Assembly (NCBI GenBank): GCA_001785575.1
Contig: MFUC01000003.1
Coordinates: 1 to 11,640, forward strand
Length of the DNA: 11,640 nt
Direction: 5' to 3'
Source of the DNA: Candidatus Nomurabacteria bacterium RIFCSPHIGHO2_02_FULL_38_15
GTDB lineage: Bacteria > Patescibacteriota > Minisyncoccia > Phycocordibacterales > UBA9973
Part shown: piece after piece, positions 10,276 to 11,640 of the stretch
Numbering within the stretch: the first letter of the stretch is position 1
How the letters are laid out: each line of letters starts with the position of its first letter
Translations under genes and position numbers: made by a program
The notes under the pieces: generated by a model
What the model was told of the DNA's origin: nothing
The model's database searches: none
The model's input: only the letters and a program-made list of their open reading frames with translations

Positions 10276-11640
10276 ATGGGAATATTCAATTTTGGTGGTG
10301 ATATACGCGAAAAAACCCGCAAAAAATACATGCCATTCACGATACTGGTTAATAAACACGAGCCTGAACTGGCTGACAAAAGTGCTGATGAATTAAAGGT
10401 CATCGTGGCTGATTTAAAAAAACAGGTTAGCCAAAGTGGTTTTAATCTTGAGGTTGAAACACTAGCTTTTGCATTGGTACGTGAAGCCGCAAAACGCACA
10501 ATTGGCCAACGACATTACGACGAGCAGATTATGGGTGGTAAAATTATTCATGATGGTAATATTGCTGAAATGCGCACAGGTGAAGGTAAAACATTAGTAG
10601 CAACGTTGCCAGCTTTTTTGAATGCATTGTCAGGCGAGGGTGTGCATATTGTTACTGTGAACGACTTCTTGGCACGGCGTGATGCCGGTTGGATGGGTCA
10701 AATTTTTAATTATTTAGGTTTAAGTGTTTCGGTTATTGGTGGGCAAACATCATTTATGTACGACCCATCTGTACCTGCGCCTGAAGACACTAACAATGAA
10801 GAGGTCTTTCGGGTTGTGTATGAAAAATTACGCCCTTGCACACGTACAGAGGCTTATTTGGCTGATATTACATATGGCACAAACAGTGAATTTGGTTTTG
10901 ATTATTTACGTGACAATTTAATTTATGATATCCAGCAAAAAAGCCAGCGTATCCACAGCTATGCCATTGTTGACGAAATTGACTCTATTTTAATTGATGA
11001 GGCGCGTACACCTTTGATTATTTCACAACCAGCTGAAGATTCTGACGAATTGTATGCTAAATTTGCTGGCATTACCCATAACTTGCATCAAGGTGATGAT
11101 TACGAAGTTGATGAAAAGCATAAGGCCATACAGTTAACTGACGGGGGTATTTCAAAGGTTGAAAATGCTATGGGGGTTGAAAATATTTATACTGAAAAAG
11201 GTATTCGTTATGTGCACCATCTTGAGAATGCTGTGCGGGCTAAGGCATTATATTTAAAAGATCGCGATTATGTCGTGCGTAATGGCGAGGTGGTAATTGT
11301 TGATCCATTTACTGGTCGGATGCAACCGGGTCGACGTTGGAGTGATGGCTTGCACCAAGCTATTGAAGCCAAGGAAGGGGTGAAAGTCGAACAAGAGACT
11401 CGCACGGTTGGGTCTATAACCTATCAAAATTATTTTAGGTTTTATAAAAAATTATCAGGTATGACCGGTACGGCCATGACTTCAAAAGAAGAGTTCTACA
11501 AAGTTTACAAAATTGATGTTATACCTGTACCAACGCACAGGGCGATTAAACGAACTGATCATAATGACCAAATCTTTCAAACTGAAAAGGGTAAATTTGC
11601 GGCCGTGGCCAAGAAGGTCAAAGAGTTACAAAAAAATGGT
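10276..11640 (+). CDS. secA: Preprotein translocase ATPase SecA, N-terminal part (runs off the window)
   Basis: SecA drives export of unfolded proteins through SecYEG using ATP. The first 455 codons are present; the gene continues to the right. Helicase motif I is MRTGEGKT (99-106), and motif II with its surroundings is VDEIDSILIDEARTPLIIS (232-250). ADITYGTNSEFGFDYLRDN (196-214, one residue may vary) and YQNYFRFYKKLSGMTGTAM (383-401) are further SecA hallmarks. The preprotein cross-linking domain lies about 215-370. An insertion of some 25 residues (about 160-188, SFMYDPSVPAPEDTNNEE) precedes ADITYGT compared with E. coli-type SecA; I associate this with CPR sequences. The start is ATG at 10276, 9 bp after an extended -10 box. 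It is separated from the H1-like gene by a strong terminator. Confidence 0.95.
   Translation, partial: MGIFNFGGDIREKTRKKYMPFTILVNKHEPELADKSADELKVIVADLKKQVSQSGFNLEVETLAFALVREAAKRTIGQRHYDEQIMGGKIIHDGNIAEMRTGEGKTLVATLPAFLNALSGEGVHIVTVNDFLARRDAGWMGQIFNYLGLSVSVIGGQTSFMYDPSVPAPEDTNNEEVFRVVYEKLRPCTRTEAYLADITYGTNSEFGFDYLRDNLIYDIQQKSQRIHSYAIVDEIDSILIDEARTPLIISQPAEDSDELYAKFAGITHNLHQGDDYEVDEKHKAIQLTDGGISKVENAMGVENIYTEKGIRYVHHLENAVRAKALYLKDRDYVVRNGEVVIVDPFTGRMQPGRRWSDGLHQAIEAKEGVKVEQETRTVGSITYQNYFRFYKKLSGMTGTAMTSKEEFYKVYKIDVIPVPTHRAIKRTDHNDQIFQTEKGKFAAVAKKVKELQKNG

Noticed and set aside
1..11640. CRISPR arrays, tRNA, rRNA and insertion sequences
   Set aside because: No regularly spaced repeats, tRNA-like cloverleaf, rRNA sequence or transposase was seen; the only direct repeats are TR/VR and the two rnc 3' ends.

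Overview
The window looks like a piece of a Candidate Phyla Radiation (Patescibacteria, probably Parcubacteria-like) chromosome. It is AT-rich with small genes and very short intergenic gaps, and several promoters place the -10 box only a few bases before the ATG, so leaders are nearly absent. The ThrS start lacks a TGS domain, NusB is fused to a NUDIX domain, the SMC protein is much shortened, and SecA carries an insertion. I judge the group by protein style only; no marker in the window fixes the lineage.

Left part (1-4620): the 5' end of thrS (minus strand), a divergent gene of unknown function with its own terminator, then a plus-strand information-processing cluster of rpmF (bL32), a nusB-NUDIX fusion and rnc (RNase III). 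Directly after rnc comes a NYN-domain nuclease gene with its own promoter. It is followed by a second, divergent copy of the last codons of rnc (3719-3802). The NYN gene therefore sits between two rnc 3' ends, as if a small cassette had entered at the end of rnc. A convergent two-helix membrane protein gene and a small unknown gene follow.

Middle (4685-6898): a 737-residue SMC-type ATPase with intact head motifs but a short coiled coil and no recognisable hinge.

Right-middle (6902-9570): a diversity-generating retroelement (DGR), the main find. The target gene (6995-7750) ends in a 113-bp variable repeat (VR). A 113-bp template repeat (TR) lies 355 bp downstream. Of 18 TR/VR differences, 17 fall on template adenines. 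An Avd-like accessory gene lies on the minus strand, start-to-start with a DGR-type reverse transcriptase (LGNVTSQ and YCDD motifs). The RT reading frame is broken at a run of eight G between its ATG and its conserved N-terminus; nine or six G would restore it, so the tract may be a phase-variation switch, a slippage site or a sequencing error. Right after RT is a strong promoter, three consecutive hairpins and a terminator with no ORF: a candidate small RNA. One of its hairpin arms could pair with the target-gene leader across the start codon. Three promoters in the locus share an extended TGnTATACT -10 box.

Right end (9570-11640): a gene-poor, hairpin-rich stretch with a REP-like palindrome, a 39-41 residue Lys/Ala-rich histone H1-like protein with a strong terminator, and the first 455 codons of secA running off the window.
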